This document shows positions 1 to 10,489 of a DNA stretch of 64,000 nucleotides, in pieces. The stretch covers positions 352,501 through 416,500 of the forward strand of contig NC_008570.1 of the NCBI RefSeq assembly GCF_000014805.1, read 5' to 3'. Source of the stretch: Aeromonas hydrophila subsp. hydrophila ATCC 7966. Its GTDB lineage: Bacteria; Pseudomonadota; Gammaproteobacteria; Enterobacterales; Aeromonadaceae. The notes under the pieces were generated by a model. It saw nothing but the letters and a program-made list of their open reading frames with translations, was not told the DNA's origin and searched no databases. Numbering within the stretch: position 1 is the first letter of the stretch; every line of letters starts with the position of its first letter. The position numbers and the translations under genes are program-made.

Positions 1-2388
<2,388 letters not shown>

Positions 2389-2465
2389 TACAACACCCAA
2401 GAAGTGTTTCGAGCCTTGTGACAAATACGAAACTACTTATGTCAGCTTTCTCAGATTGAAGAATT

Positions 2466-2583
2466 TGCCTGGCGGCCATAGCGCCGTGGAACCACCTGAA
2501 CCCATGCCGAACTCAGAAGTGAAACGCGGTAGCGCCGATGGTAGTGTGGCATTCGCCATGCGAGAGTAGGACACTGCCAGGCA
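2466..2583 (+). rRNA. rrf: 5S ribosomal RNA
   Basis: Starts TGCCTGGCGGCC and ends ACTGCCAGGCA, so the terminal helix I pairs. The internal block ATGCCGAACTCAGAAGTGAA is the universal 5S loop. It lies about 78 bases after the 23S end, as in a standard gammaproteobacterial rrn operon. End positions are accurate to about 2 bases. Confidence 0.97.
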
Positions 2584-2679
2584 CCCAATTAAACAGTTAT
2601 GCACAAATTGCATAATTGGCCGAGAGGATGACACCTCAATGAAGCGGCAGACAATTTAGCAAAAAGCTAACCAGACAGC

Positions 2680-2756
2680 GGAGCGGTAGTTCAGTCGGTT
2701 AGAATACCGGCCTGTCACGCCGGGGGTCGCGGGTTCGAGTCCCGTCCGCTCCGCCA
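2680..2756 (+). tRNA. tRNA-Asp (anticodon GTC)
   Basis: This is a 77-base cloverleaf with acceptor stem GGAGCGG/CCGCTCC and an encoded CCA end. The T arm carries GGGTTCGAGTCCC. The anticodon GTC is at 2714-2716, inside the loop closed by CCGGC/GCCGG. It sits 97 bases after 5S and before a strong terminator, so it is the distal tRNA of the rrn operon. Confidence 0.97.
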
Positions 2757-2765
2757 CTACTTAAG

Positions 2766-2794
2766 AAGCCCAGTCTAACGACTGGGCTTTTTTT
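2766..2794 (+). terminator. rrn operon terminator
   Basis: A 9-bp stem (AGCCCAGTC / GACTGGGCT) with a TAAC loop is followed directly by a run of T. It lies ten bases after tRNA-Asp and closes the rrn operon. Confidence 0.9.
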
Positions 2795-3204
2795 CGTTTC
2801 CGGCACCGCACTCATGTCCCCGAATTGCCTCTTTTCCCCTCACGCGGCTCAGTAAAACACACAAAGCCAGACGGTGGTCATGTCGGGATGGGTCCATTCC
2901 ACCCTGTGTTTCTGGCGGGTATGTGGTCGCTGGCAATGAGCCAGCTTTACACTGGGAGCCTTCCTTGGTTGAAGCACATTTAAGAAGGTCTGGGCGAATG
3001 TAGGGGAGCTTTGCTAGTGGTTACTTGCTCACTGCACACTAGCTCAAAGCCCCGTTCGCGAAGCGGGGTTGAGAGGAGCTGGCATCTTGGCTGACATGAA
3101 TATGGGAGCCGAGACCGAGGGGCACACTCTAGAGCACACAGGATGTGCTGTGGCAGCGAATAGAATCCCATGTCATTGACCCGTTTTGGTACAAAATGCA
3201 CATA
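2795..3204. other. Gene-free stretch between the rrn terminator and csrB
   Basis: No ORF with a ribosome site or recognisable protein was found on either strand. The only clear structure is a GC hairpin at about 3047-3070 (AAGCCCCG / CGGGGTT around TTCGCGAAG) with no T run, so its role is unknown. The stretch separates two non-coding transcription units that run toward each other: rrn on plus and csrB on minus. Confidence 0.5.
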
Positions 3205-3234
3205 AAGAAAAGGGGACAGCGGCTGCCGTCCCCT
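3205..3234 (-). terminator. csrB intrinsic terminator
   Basis: On the minus strand GGGGACGGCAGCCGCTGTCCCC folds into a perfect GC-rich stem. It is followed by TTTTCTTT, which fits Rho-independent termination of the csrB transcript. Confidence 0.9.
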
Positions 3235-3701
3235 CAAGTCATCTAGTCCAGTCCATGAACTGCAACGCTCCCTGCAATCCCTGACTTTATCCTGATCCTT
3301 CGGAATATCCCCTTCCCAATCCGTTGAGGTGTCCTGTGGCCATCCTAGCCTGGCAATCGCTCCTGATTGCTGCACTCTCTCCATCCTGGAGGTGTCCGTT
3401 ACCACATCCCGTGGTGTTCCTTGCGTCATCCTGACAGACAACCATCCGGGTTGTCTCGCTTCATCCTGAAGCTGTCCTGCTCGCTTCCAGCGAGGTCCAT
3501 ATTCTTCCTGAAGAGCAATCATCCTGTTTGCTCTGCCTCATCCCGAGGTGTCCGCAACCACGTCCCGTGGTGTCCTGTAATCCGTTTGATAACCGTCCTG
3601 GTTACCGGCCTCATCCTGAGGTGTTCCTTGCCCACACCCTGTGGTTTATTCCCTGCTTATGCGCTGTTTCCGCATCCTGCCGAACCAGCTCCGTCCTTGT
3701 G
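3205..3701 (-). ncRNA. csrB: CsrB-type CsrA-sequestering small RNA
   Basis: Read on the minus strand, this roughly 497-base stretch contains about 37 GGA motifs counted by eye, about half of them AGGA. Many are displayed in the loops of short perfect hairpins: CTTCAGGATGAAG, GTCAGGATGAC, CAACCCGGATGGTTG, CCACGGGATGTGG, CTCCAGGATGGAG and CAATCAGGAGCGATTG. This repeated stem-loop pattern is the hallmark of CsrB/CsrC/RsmZ RNAs, which titrate the translational regulator CsrA. It has a consensus promoter, a terminal GC hairpin with a T tract and upstream UvrY-like boxes. It is longer than E. coli CsrB (about 370 nt). ORFs overlapping it have no ribosome sites and should be ignored. The 5' end is inferred from the promoter, within a few bases. 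Confidence 0.9.
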
Positions 3702-3707
3702 AGACCC

Positions 3708-3735
3708 ATATTAAGGGAACCAGGGGGCGGAACAA
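3708..3735 (-). promoter_or_regulatory. csrB promoter (-35 TTGTTC, -10 TAATAT)
   Basis: On the minus strand TTGTTC (3735-3730) and TAATAT (3713-3708) are separated by 16 bases. This is a near-consensus sigma-70 promoter and predicts transcription starting at about 3701. Confidence 0.75.
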
Positions 3736-3880
3736 GGGAGGATCCGGTGTTGTTGGCGTGGCGATAACGGATTAATGACCAATGCCATAGAGATAAAGTC
3801 ATATAAATCATGAGATTAGTTTGTTTCATGGGAAAGCATGTGGATTCAAAGATGGCTTCGCGTACGGTTCGACACAGTGG

Positions 3881-3912
3881 CCTCTTACAGCTGCCATGGC
3901 GGATCTCTTACA
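3881..3912 (-). promoter_or_regulatory. UvrY/GacA-type activator boxes upstream of csrB
   Basis: The minus strand has TGTAAGAGATCC (3912-3901) and a second CTGTAAGAGG (3891-3882). The first matches 11 consecutive bases of the known UvrY/GacA palindrome TGTAAGAGATCTCTTACA. The boxes lie about 180-210 bp upstream of the predicted csrB start, the distant placement typical of BarA-UvrY (GacS-GacA, VarS-VarA) control of csr RNAs. Confidence 0.75.
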
Positions 3913-4005
3913 CGCAAAAACAGGGCGAAAACGATGGTACAAACAGGCTCAATTCGGTGGGTGAGACTTAAAAATTAGTTGAATAAATATGCTCAAAAAG
4001 AATAC

Positions 4006-4034
4006 AAAAAGCCGGGCTTTGCCCGGCTTTTTTT
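4006..4034. terminator. Bidirectional terminator after the WYL regulator gene
   Basis: The stem GCCGGGC / GCCCGGC with loop TTT is flanked by A5 on the left and a T run on the right, so it can work on both strands. Its main role is likely to end the minus-strand gene at 4044-5030. Confidence 0.85.
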
Positions 4035-4043
4035 CTGAGGTGG

Positions 4044-5030
4044 TCAGCTGACGCGGCTACCCGGTGTCGGATATGCCTTGCGCAAGGATTCAGGTGCCAG
4101 CACTTCCAGATTCCCGCTCATGTTGTTGAGCCAGGTACGGAACTCGGGGGTGTCCTGCACCTCGGTTTCCACCACCACGCTGCGCTTGTCGTAGCGAGTC
4201 ATGCGCGGGTTGTGGCCGGGGATTTGCCCGTCGACCAGGGTCGGACAGTTGGCATCGATGCGACCGACGAAGCGGATTGGCCCGCTGACATCCTGATACC
4301 CCTGATCGCGGATCAGTTTCTGGATGTTGAAATCCTTCGGCTGGGTCGCGCTGAAGTTGGTCAGCTCCACGTTCTTGATGTGATCGAACGGGATGCCGTA
4401 GACCTTGGGATCCAGCTCGGACAGGGTGCAGAGCAGGGTTGGCCCTTCCGCTTGGTTCAGGATGCCGAGCGGATTGATGCGGTCGTAGCAGAGCCATACA
4501 GTGCGCTCCTTGATGACCCGCTGGATCTCTGCACTGAACTTGCGACCGCGCCACAACGCATCGCGGATCAAGGTGCTGCGGCGGATCTCCGGGTTACCGG
4601 CAAACGGACGCGGTGACTGGTGCACGCTCTCGAGCCAGCGTTCAGCCAGTTCACTCTGGCTGTCGCGGATCACCTGGCTGGCCTTGTCGACCAAGGGGTT
4701 CAGTTCGGTCAGGACGCTGGCCGGCAACAGCTGGCTGGCCTGATCGCTCCAGGTTTTCAGCGCCACTGCCAAGGAGAGCGGCATGATGTTGGCAAAATCG
4801 TTGAGGCCATGGCGCTCGAAGCACCAGCCGTGTGGTTTGCTGCGTTCATCCGAGGTGAGATCGAACAACCCCATGCCGGACATCTCTTCCAGGTCCCGTT
4901 GCACGGTACGCAGACTGACGTGGATGCCTTCTTCTTCCAGTTTTACCTGGAGTTGGCTGGCGGTCAGCTTGTAAGGGCGGTGCGGGATGCAACGCGCCAA
5001 GGTCAGTTGTCGTAACAGCTTCTTACTCAT
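4044..5030 (-). CDS. WYL-domain transcriptional regulator (DeoR-type HTH)
   Basis: This 328-residue protein has an N-terminal winged helix-turn-helix (about residues 1-60, including the recognition-like segment VSLRTVQRDLEEM). A central and C-terminal WYL-type region follows (about 140-320). WYL proteins are ligand- or nucleic-acid-sensing repressors/activators in the YafY/DeoR group. The ATG at 5030 is preferred over the in-frame GTG at 5045 because AAGG lies 8 bases before it. Two GCGACA palindromes sit just upstream and suggest autoregulation. Neighbours are csrB on one side and sirB2 on the other. WYL regulators often accompany phage-defence genes, but none are visible here. The ligand and targets are unknown. 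Confidence 0.85.
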   Translation of the reverse strand: MSKKLLRQLTLARCIPHRPYKLTASQLQVKLEEEGIHVSLRTVQRDLEEMSGMGLFDLTSDERSKPHGWCFERHGLNDFANIMPLSLAVALKTWSDQASQLLPASVLTELNPLVDKASQVIRDSQSELAERWLESVHQSPRPFAGNPEIRRSTLIRDALWRGRKFSAEIQRVIKERTVWLCYDRINPLGILNQAEGPTLLCTLSELDPKVYGIPFDHIKNVELTNFSATQPKDFNIQKLIRDQGYQDVSGPIRFVGRIDANCPTLVDGQIPGHNPRMTRYDKRSVVVETEVQDTPEFRTWLNNMSGNLEVLAPESLRKAYPTPGSRVS

Positions 5031-5076
5031 GGTGCATGCCTTCACTGGTTTAGCGTTGAGTGTATCCTAGCCATGC

Positions 5077-5120
5077 CTTGCGACAGTCTATGTCGCAAGT
5101 TTTGCTGCGACAACTGTCGC
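5077..5120. promoter_or_regulatory. Two inverted repeats with GCGACA/TGTCGC half-sites
   Basis: CTTGCGACA-GTCTA-TGTCGCAAG (5077-5099) is a perfect 9-bp inverted repeat. GCGACA-AC-TGTCGC (5107-5120) repeats the same half-sites with a shorter spacer. Both lie 47-90 bp upstream of the WYL regulator start, where its promoter should be, so they are good candidates for its own operator. The remaining bases to 5333 hold only a GC hairpin after sirB2 (about 5289-5309, no T run). Confidence 0.55.
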
Positions 5121-5333
5121 CATTTTCATACAAACCAAGCTAACCACATGATCCTAAACATAATTGCCATCATTTAGGGCAGCAATCGAGGCTAAAAAAT
5201 GATGAAAATTCACCAAATGAAAGTGCTGTCTTACGGATCTGGGGTAGAGGAAAAAACAGAAATGACGGGGAAATACAGAATATGATGTGGAGGGGATGGC
5301 TCCCCTCCGTCAGGCAGGTACTTTTTGGCTGGA

Positions 5334-5720
5334 TCAGGCCAGCCAGGACAAGGCGGATTTGGTGATGGCCGCGCCCACCATATAGCCGAATACCGCCAGG
5401 GCTGCGAGGCCGGCCACCAGCTTCTGACTGCGCGCAGGGCGCTTGAGCGCCATGACGCCGAGGCCGATGTAAACCACCAGTGCGATCAGCTTGGCCATCA
5501 GCCAGGGTTGTTGGCCCGGGCTCATCTGCAGGGTTACCGCCAGCAGCACTCCGAACAGCAGCAGGAAGGTGTCGTTGACATGGGGCAGGATCTTCAGCCA
5601 CTTCTGCTGCAGGCGGGGGCTGCCGCCGAGGGCCAGCAGCCAGCGATAGAGGAACAGCAGCACGCTGACCAGCGCCAGCGTCATGTGCAGGTGTTTGAGC
5701 ATGGGGTAATAGGCAATCAT
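5334..5720 (-). CDS. sirB2: SirB2-family small integral membrane protein
   Basis: The 128-residue, very hydrophobic protein has about four predicted membrane helices. It begins MIAYYPMLKHLHMTLALVSV and contains RWLLALGGSPRLQQKWLKIL and HVNDTFLL, matching the SirB family named after a Salmonella regulator of invasion genes. The molecular function is not established. Its ATG overlaps the kefB stop codon by 4 bases, so the two are almost certainly translationally coupled. It is the last gene of the kefF-kefB-sirB2 unit. Confidence 0.85.
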   Translation of the reverse strand: MIAYYPMLKHLHMTLALVSVLLFLYRWLLALGGSPRLQQKWLKILPHVNDTFLLLFGVLLAVTLQMSPGQQPWLMAKLIALVVYIGLGVMALKRPARSQKLVAGLAALAVFGYMVGAAITKSALSWLA

Positions 5721-7573
5721 ATTGCTTCCTTGTCGTTGTCGGGCAGACCGCTGTTCCAGTTGTGAGCGTGAATGCGCTCCTGTCCTTCCTGATCGTCTTG
5801 CAGCAGATCGGAGAGGATGTCCCGGTATTGCAGGCTCTTGTTGATATAGGTGTGTTCGTCGTCCAGGTAGTTGACCTGTTCCCGCAGCAGCCAGTTGTCG
5901 TGCTGCTTGAAGGTCTGGCCGGCCCGCCAGGCCTGGTTGGCCCGAAAGCCGAGCTGGGTCAGGGCTTCCACCCCCAGATCCACGGCAGAACCCAGGGTTT
6001 CCCGGTACACGCTGCCCACGCCCTGGCGCAGGATCTCGTGAGCGTGGGGACGATCCTGGGCTCGCGCCAGTATCTTAAGGTGCGGGAAGTGTTTCTTCAC
6101 CATTTCAATCACTTCGAGTGACGTGGCCGGATCGTTGATGGAAAGCACCAGCAGCTTGGCCTTGTGGGCGCCGGCGGCGTGCAGCAGGTCAAGCCGGCTG
6201 GCATCGCCATAGAACACCTGATAGCCATACTTGCGCAGCATCTCGATCTGGCTGGCATCCTGCTCGAGGATGGTGGTGCCGATGCCGTGGCCGTGCAGCA
6301 GACGGCCCACGATCTGACCGAAACGGCCGAAGCCGGCGATGATGACCGGGTGCTCCACCAGCTCCGGCTGCTCGTGCTGCGGCAATTCACTCTGGTTGCG
6401 ATAGTCGAACCAGGGCTGGATCACCCGATCGTTGAGGATCAGCAGCAGCGGCGTCAGCGCCATGGAGAGCGCCACCACCAGGGTCAGCAGGGCGATGGTA
6501 TCCCCTGGCAGCACCTTGTTCTGGGCGGCGAACGAGAACAGCACGAAGGCGAACTCCCCGCCCTGGGCCAGCGCCAGCCCGAAGGTCCAGCGCTGACTCG
6601 GCGAGATGCGAATGGCAAAACCGAGCGCCATCAACACCAGCCACTTGAGCACCATCAGGCCGACCACCAGGGTCGGGATAAGCAGCGGGTGCTCGGCAAA
6701 CAGCCCGAAGTTGATGCCGGCGCCCACTGACATGAAGAAGAGGCCGAGCAGCAGCCCCTTGAACGGCTCTATGTCTGCTTCCAGCTCGTGGCGATACTCG
6801 CTGTCCGCCAGCACCACGCCGGCGAGGAAGGAGCCAAGGGCGGGGGAGAGGCCGACCGACTCCATCAGCACGGCGATGGCGATCACCAGCAGCAGGGCGG
6901 CGGCGACGAAGATCTCCCGCATGTGGGACTGGGCGATGGCGCGAAACACCGGTCGCATCAGGTAATGACCACCCAGCACTATGCCGGAGATGGCGGCCAC
7001 TACCAGCAGGCCGTGTTGCCAGCCGGCCAGCTCCGAGCTGCCGCTGCTGGCCACCGGCGCGATGGCCAGCAGCGGCAGGATCGCCAGGATGGGGATGACG
7101 GCGATGTCCTGGAACAGCAGCACGGCGAAGGCGGAGCGGCCGCTCTCGCTCTGCATCAGTTTGCGCTCCTGCAGGCTCTGCAGCACGATGGCGGTGGAGG
7201 AGAGCGCCAGGATGAGGCCGATGGCCAGCCCCTGTTGCCAGGGCAGGCCGATGAGGTGGGCCACGCCGGTCAGGGCCGCCGTGGTCAGCAGCACCTGCAG
7301 CCCGCCGGTGCCGAGGATCGGTCCCTTCAGCTGCCACAGCAGCGCCGGCCTGAGCTCAAGCCCGACCAGAAACAGCATCAGCACTACCCCGAACTCGGCG
7401 AAGTGCATCACATCTTTCTGTTCACCCACCAGCCCCAGCAGGAAGGGACCTATGATGATGCCCGCCAGCAGGTAACCGAGCACGGAGCCCAGCCCCCAGC
7501 GCTTGGCCAGTGGCACCGCGATCACCGCGGCAGAGAGGTAGATGAAGGCATCGAACAGTAAACCATGTCCCAT
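5717..7573 (-). CDS. kefB: KefB/KefC-type glutathione-regulated potassium:proton antiporter
   Basis: This 618-residue CPA2 antiporter has about 12-13 N-terminal membrane helices (about 5-380), including GSVLGYLLAGIIIGPF, LSSTAIVLQSL and ALGSFLAGVVLADSEYRHEL. A cytoplasmic TrkA-N/RCK nucleotide-binding domain follows, starting at IIAGFGRFGQIVGRLL (about 405). Members release potassium on electrophile attack when glutathione adducts bind, acidifying the cytoplasm for protection. The ATG at 7573 was chosen because GGAGG lies 8 bases upstream; the longer frame starts inside kefF and adds non-homologous residues. The family call is secure; KefB versus KefC cannot be settled by eye. The partner oxidoreductase gene lies 70 bases upstream. 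Confidence 0.92.
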   Translation of the reverse strand: MGHGLLFDAFIYLSAAVIAVPLAKRWGLGSVLGYLLAGIIIGPFLLGLVGEQKDVMHFAEFGVVLMLFLVGLELRPALLWQLKGPILGTGGLQVLLTTAALTGVAHLIGLPWQQGLAIGLILALSSTAIVLQSLQERKLMQSESGRSAFAVLLFQDIAVIPILAILPLLAIAPVASSGSSELAGWQHGLLVVAAISGIVLGGHYLMRPVFRAIAQSHMREIFVAAALLLVIAIAVLMESVGLSPALGSFLAGVVLADSEYRHELEADIEPFKGLLLGLFFMSVGAGINFGLFAEHPLLIPTLVVGLMVLKWLVLMALGFAIRISPSQRWTFGLALAQGGEFAFVLFSFAAQNKVLPGDTIALLTLVVALSMALTPLLLILNDRVIQPWFDYRNQSELPQHEQPELVEHPVIIAGFGRFGQIVGRLLHGHGIGTTILEQDASQIEMLRKYGYQVFYGDASRLDLLHAAGAHKAKLLVLSINDPATSLEVIEMVKKHFPHLKILARAQDRPHAHEILRQGVGSVYRETLGSAVDLGVEALTQLGFRANQAWRAGQTFKQHDNWLLREQVNYLDDEHTYINKSLQYRDILSDLLQDDQEGQERIHAHNWNSGLPDNDKEAI

Positions 7574-7643
7574 CAGCGGATCCTCCGCACTGTGGTGGAG
7601 GTCGATGTCGGCAGGCCAGGCCGCCGCCCGGATCGAGAGCGGG

Positions 7644-8243
7644 TCATGAGAGTACCTCCAGCAGATCGCGCAGATAGGGGCTGCCGGCAAGCTGGGCCGG
7701 GGTCAGCTGTTCGTCGCGCAGGGCACACAGCAGCTGGCGATAGTCCTGGCCGCAGCGGCGCAGCGCCTCCTGATCCCGGATCTTGTGAAAGGAGTGCAGC
7801 ACGAATGGCGGCAGCCAGCTCATGCCGCACAGCTGGGCCGTCTGCCGGAACGGCAGCAGAAAGTCGAGCAACGGGCGCTGGTTGTAGCCCTCGCTGCAAT
7901 AAGACTCGGGGGCGCCGCCGGTGGTGATGGCCGACAGCCACTGCTTGCCGTTGAGGGCGTGGGCTTCCGGGCCGTAGGCGTAGCCATACTCCAGCACCAG
8001 ATCCATCCACTCCTTCATGATGGCGGGGCAGGAGTACCAGTAGAAGGGGTGCTGGAACACGATGATGTCGTGTTCAGACAGCAGGGCCTGCTCCCGCTTC
8101 ACGTTGATGAACATGTTGGGGTAGTGCTGGTAGAGGTCGTGCAGGGTGACGCCCTCCAGGCCGTCGATGGCCTGCAGCAGCTGCTTGTTGGCCCGGGAGC
8201 TCTGCAGCGCCGGGTGTGAAAAGATAACCAGAATGCGTTTCAT
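7644..8243 (-). CDS. kefF: KefF/KefG-like flavodoxin-fold NAD(P)H oxidoreductase
   Basis: The 199-residue protein begins MKRILVIFSHPALQSSRANK, the classic FMN phosphate-binding start of NQO1-like quinone reductases. Later motifs are IIVFQHPFYWYSCPAIMKEW and LSAITTGGAPESYCSEGYN. In E. coli KefF and KefG bind the soluble face of KefC and KefB and are required for full efflux activity. The gene lies 70 bases before kefB on the same strand, which supports that role. The start at 8243 has AGGA at the right distance; an upstream extension in frame has no homology and is rejected. Slightly longer than E. coli KefF (176) and KefG (184). Confidence 0.88.
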   Translation of the reverse strand: MKRILVIFSHPALQSSRANKQLLQAIDGLEGVTLHDLYQHYPNMFINVKREQALLSEHDIIVFQHPFYWYSCPAIMKEWMDLVLEYGYAYGPEAHALNGKQWLSAITTGGAPESYCSEGYNQRPLLDFLLPFRQTAQLCGMSWLPPFVLHSFHKIRDQEALRRCGQDYRQLLCALRDEQLTPAQLAGSPYLRDLLEVLS

Positions 8244-8320
8244 GGGTTCCTGATCTGAAGAGGGGCCAAATACCGATGCAAGCGACCGGCGAAAAAAAGA
8301 TGCATTGAGCAGCGACGTTA

Positions 8321-9163
8321 TCAAGAAGCGCCATGGCTCGCCAGTTCCGGGATCAGCTCGCGCAGCGCCGGATTGAGGGTCTGGTGGGCGGGATAGCAGA
8401 GGCCGATGCGCCGGAACATCCGTGGCCCGCGCACCGGCACGGTACACAGACCCGCTTCGTCCTCCACCAACCCGTCCGGCAGAAAGCTGATGCCGACTCC
8501 GGCCAGCACCAGCGCCATCACCAGCCCCTTGCTTTCGGCCTTGGCCACCAGATTGAGGGTCAGTCGGTCACAGGCCAGCAGACCTATGGTCTGCTGATGG
8601 GCTTCGCAGGGAGGGCACTCAATAAAATCATAATGTTGCAGCTCGGCCAACTCGAGTTGCTGGCGGCTGGCGAGGGGATGGTCGCGGCGCACGCACAAGA
8701 CATAATCCTCCTCCCACAGCGGCAGGAAGATCTCGTCCTCCCTGCGCAGGGCATCCAGGGTCAGCCGACAGTCGGCAGGCGTCCCGTAATCGGAGAGGGT
8801 GAGATCCAGCTCGGGCAGCACAGCCTGCACCTGCTGCAGCAATCCCGCCACCCGCCGCCGGCTCAGATCCGGCATGATGGCCATGTTGAGCCGCGCACGC
8901 GTCGCCTTCTGGCGAAACAGCGCCGGCAGCCGGCGTGCCTCTTCCACCAGCTTGACCGCGTGGGGATAGAGGTAATGGGCCTGATCCCTGGCCGCCACCC
9001 CCTTCTTGCCCCGAATGAACAGGCTGTCACCCAGGGTCTCTTCCAGCTGGCGCAGCCCCGCCGAGAGGGAGGGTTGGCTGACGTGGCAGCGTTCGGCCGC
9101 CGCCGTGATGTTCTTCTCTTCATAGATGGCGATGAAGAAGCGCAGCAGTCTCAGATCCAGCAT
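8321..9163 (-). CDS. LysR-family transcriptional regulator
   Basis: About 280 residues. The N-terminal HTH reads LRLLRFFIAIYEEKNITAAA followed by CHVSQPSLSAGLRQLEETLG. A periplasmic-binding-like effector domain follows (about 85-280). The ATG at 9163 matches the usual LysR start; an alternative ATG at 9175 is possible and neither has a strong ribosome site. It lies 77 bases upstream of kefF on the same strand and is divergent from the SDR gene at 9307. It may therefore control the SDR, the kef genes, or both. The effector resembles the OxyR/CynR-like branch only loosely, so no ligand is assigned. Confidence 0.85.
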   Translation of the reverse strand: MLDLRLLRFFIAIYEEKNITAAAERCHVSQPSLSAGLRQLEETLGDSLFIRGKKGVAARDQAHYLYPHAVKLVEEARRLPALFRQKATRARLNMAIMPDLSRRRVAGLLQQVQAVLPELDLTLSDYGTPADCRLTLDALRREDEIFLPLWEEDYVLCVRRDHPLASRQQLELAELQHYDFIECPPCEAHQQTIGLLACDRLTLNLVAKAESKGLVMALVLAGVGISFLPDGLVEDEAGLCTVPVRGPRMFRRIGLCYPAHQTLNPALRELIPELASHGAS

Positions 9164-9306
9164 AAGCCCAACCATAGTTTTTTCAGATGATAACCAGCGG
9201 AAAACAATATTTATCACTGATGGATGCAGTGACTATAGTGATCCCGTTCCGTGCTGGCCAGCCGCTTGTTTGCTCAAACCGACTCTTGAATCAGAAGGAA
9301 AACATC

Positions 9307-10029
9307 ATGTCCAAGCCTCTCGTCGTGATCACCGGTGCCTCCGCCGGGATCGGTGCCGCCATCGCCCGCGCCTTCTCCGCCGCCGGCCATCCGCTGCTGC
9401 TGCTGGCCCGCCGGGTCGAGCCCATGCAGGCGCTGGCGCTGCCCGATACTCTTTGCATCGGGGTCGATGTGACCGACACCGCCGCCATGAAGGCCGCCAT
9501 CAAGCAGGCCGAGGCACAATTCGGCCCGGTCGGCTGCCTGGTCAACAACGCCGGCGTCATGCTGCTGGGACAGGCCGACGTGCAGGACCCGGCCGAGTGG
9601 CAGCAGATGCTCAACATCAACGTGATGGGGGTGTTGAACGGTGTTCACGCCGTGCTGGCCGGCATGAAGGCCCGCCGCAGCGGCACCATCATCAACATCA
9701 GCTCCATCGCCGGTCGCAAGACCTTCCCGAACCATGCCGCCTACTGCGCCACCAAGTTCGCCGTGCACGCCCTGACCGAGAACATCCGGGAAGAGGTGGC
9801 CGACGTCGGCGTGCGGATGGTGACCATAGCCCCGGGCGCGGTGGAGACCGAGCTGCTCAGCCACACCACGGACGAGAGCATCAAGGCCGGCTACCACGAC
9901 TGGAAGGATCAGATGGGGGGCGTCATTGCGCCTGAGGTGATCGCCGACGCCGTGCTCTATGCATGGAGCCAGCCGGCCAATGTCTGCGTGCGCGAGATCA
10001 TGCTGGCGGCGACCCGTCAGCAACCTTGA
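9307..10029 (+). CDS. Short-chain dehydrogenase/reductase (SDR)
   Basis: This 240-residue classical SDR has the cofactor motif TGASAGIG (about residues 9-16), the NNAG motif in LVNNAGVMLL, and catalytic Ser in ISSIAGRK with YxxxK in AAYCATKFAVHALTE. The oxidation substrate cannot be read from sequence; homologues are YdfG-like serine/3-hydroxy acid or generic alcohol dehydrogenases. AAGGA lies 9 bases before the ATG. It is divergently transcribed from the LysR gene at 8321-9163, a common regulator-target arrangement. Confidence 0.9.
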   Translation: MSKPLVVITGASAGIGAAIARAFSAAGHPLLLLARRVEPMQALALPDTLCIGVDVTDTAAMKAAIKQAEAQFGPVGCLVNNAGVMLLGQADVQDPAEWQQMLNINVMGVLNGVHAVLAGMKARRSGTIINISSIAGRKTFPNHAAYCATKFAVHALTENIREEVADVGVRMVTIAPGAVETELLSHTTDESIKAGYHDWKDQMGGVIAPEVIADAVLYAWSQPANVCVREIMLAATRQQP

Positions 10030-10104
10030 TGGCGGCTGACTGGAAGCGGGGGAGGGCTTGACCCTCCCCCTGGGCCAAGGGTTACCATAGGCCACCTTTC
10101 GTCA

Positions 10105-10440
10105 ATGAGTCGTCCCATGGTTCTGACCCGTCGCCAACTCGCTCGCGCCCGCCGCTGGCTCCCCCTGTGGAGTCTGCTGATGGTGCTGATGTCGTTTGGC
10201 AGCCGGGCAGCGACCGATCTCTGTACCCTGACTCCCCATTGCAGCCAGAGCGAACGCACCCTGGAGAAGGCCATGCCCTGCGGCAGCTTCACCTCGGCGC
10301 TCGCCATGACGGTGCTCACCGGCGACAGCCTGACGGTTGCCATGCTGGAACCCGATACCCCGGATTTCATCTCCCCCTCCCAGTTCATGCCGGATGTTCC
10401 GACCGACCGGCTGGAGCGTCCGCCCCGTCATCTCGGTTGA
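10105..10440 (+). CDS. Small exported protein of unknown function
   Basis: A 111-residue ORF with one hydrophobic N-terminal segment (WLPLWSLLMVLMSF, about 19-32) ends SRAA before a short mature part. That part contains cysteines in DLCTLTPHC and a further PCGS. I do not recognise the family. It lies 49 bases upstream of a DUF411 gene on the same strand, so the pair may be co-transcribed and both exported. No convincing ribosome site is visible; an ATG 12 bases downstream (10117) is an alternative start. The composition is plausible for a real gene, but this is one of the weaker calls. Confidence 0.55.
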   Translation: MSRPMVLTRRQLARARRWLPLWSLLMVLMSFGSRAATDLCTLTPHCSQSERTLEKAMPCGSFTSALAMTVLTGDSLTVAMLEPDTPDFISPSQFMPDVPTDRLERPPRHLG

Positions 10441-10489
10441 GTCGAGTCCCCCTGTTTTTTTGGGCATTTCTTCTTATCCGAGGTGAGTT

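Noticed and set aside
2795..3204. Possible insertion-sequence or prophage remnant between rrn and csrB
   Set aside because: No terminal inverted repeats, target duplication or transposase/integrase fragments could be recognised; tRNA-Asp shows no duplicated 3' end nearby.
2980..3702. ORFs on both strands through 2980-3829
   Set aside because: They overlap the csrB RNA; the repeated GGA hairpins explain the sequence, and the predicted proteins are low-quality.
4044..5030. Possible defence-island regulator because of the WYL domain
   Set aside because: No restriction, BREX, CBASS, CRISPR or other defence genes flank it; neighbours are csrB, sirB2 and kefB.
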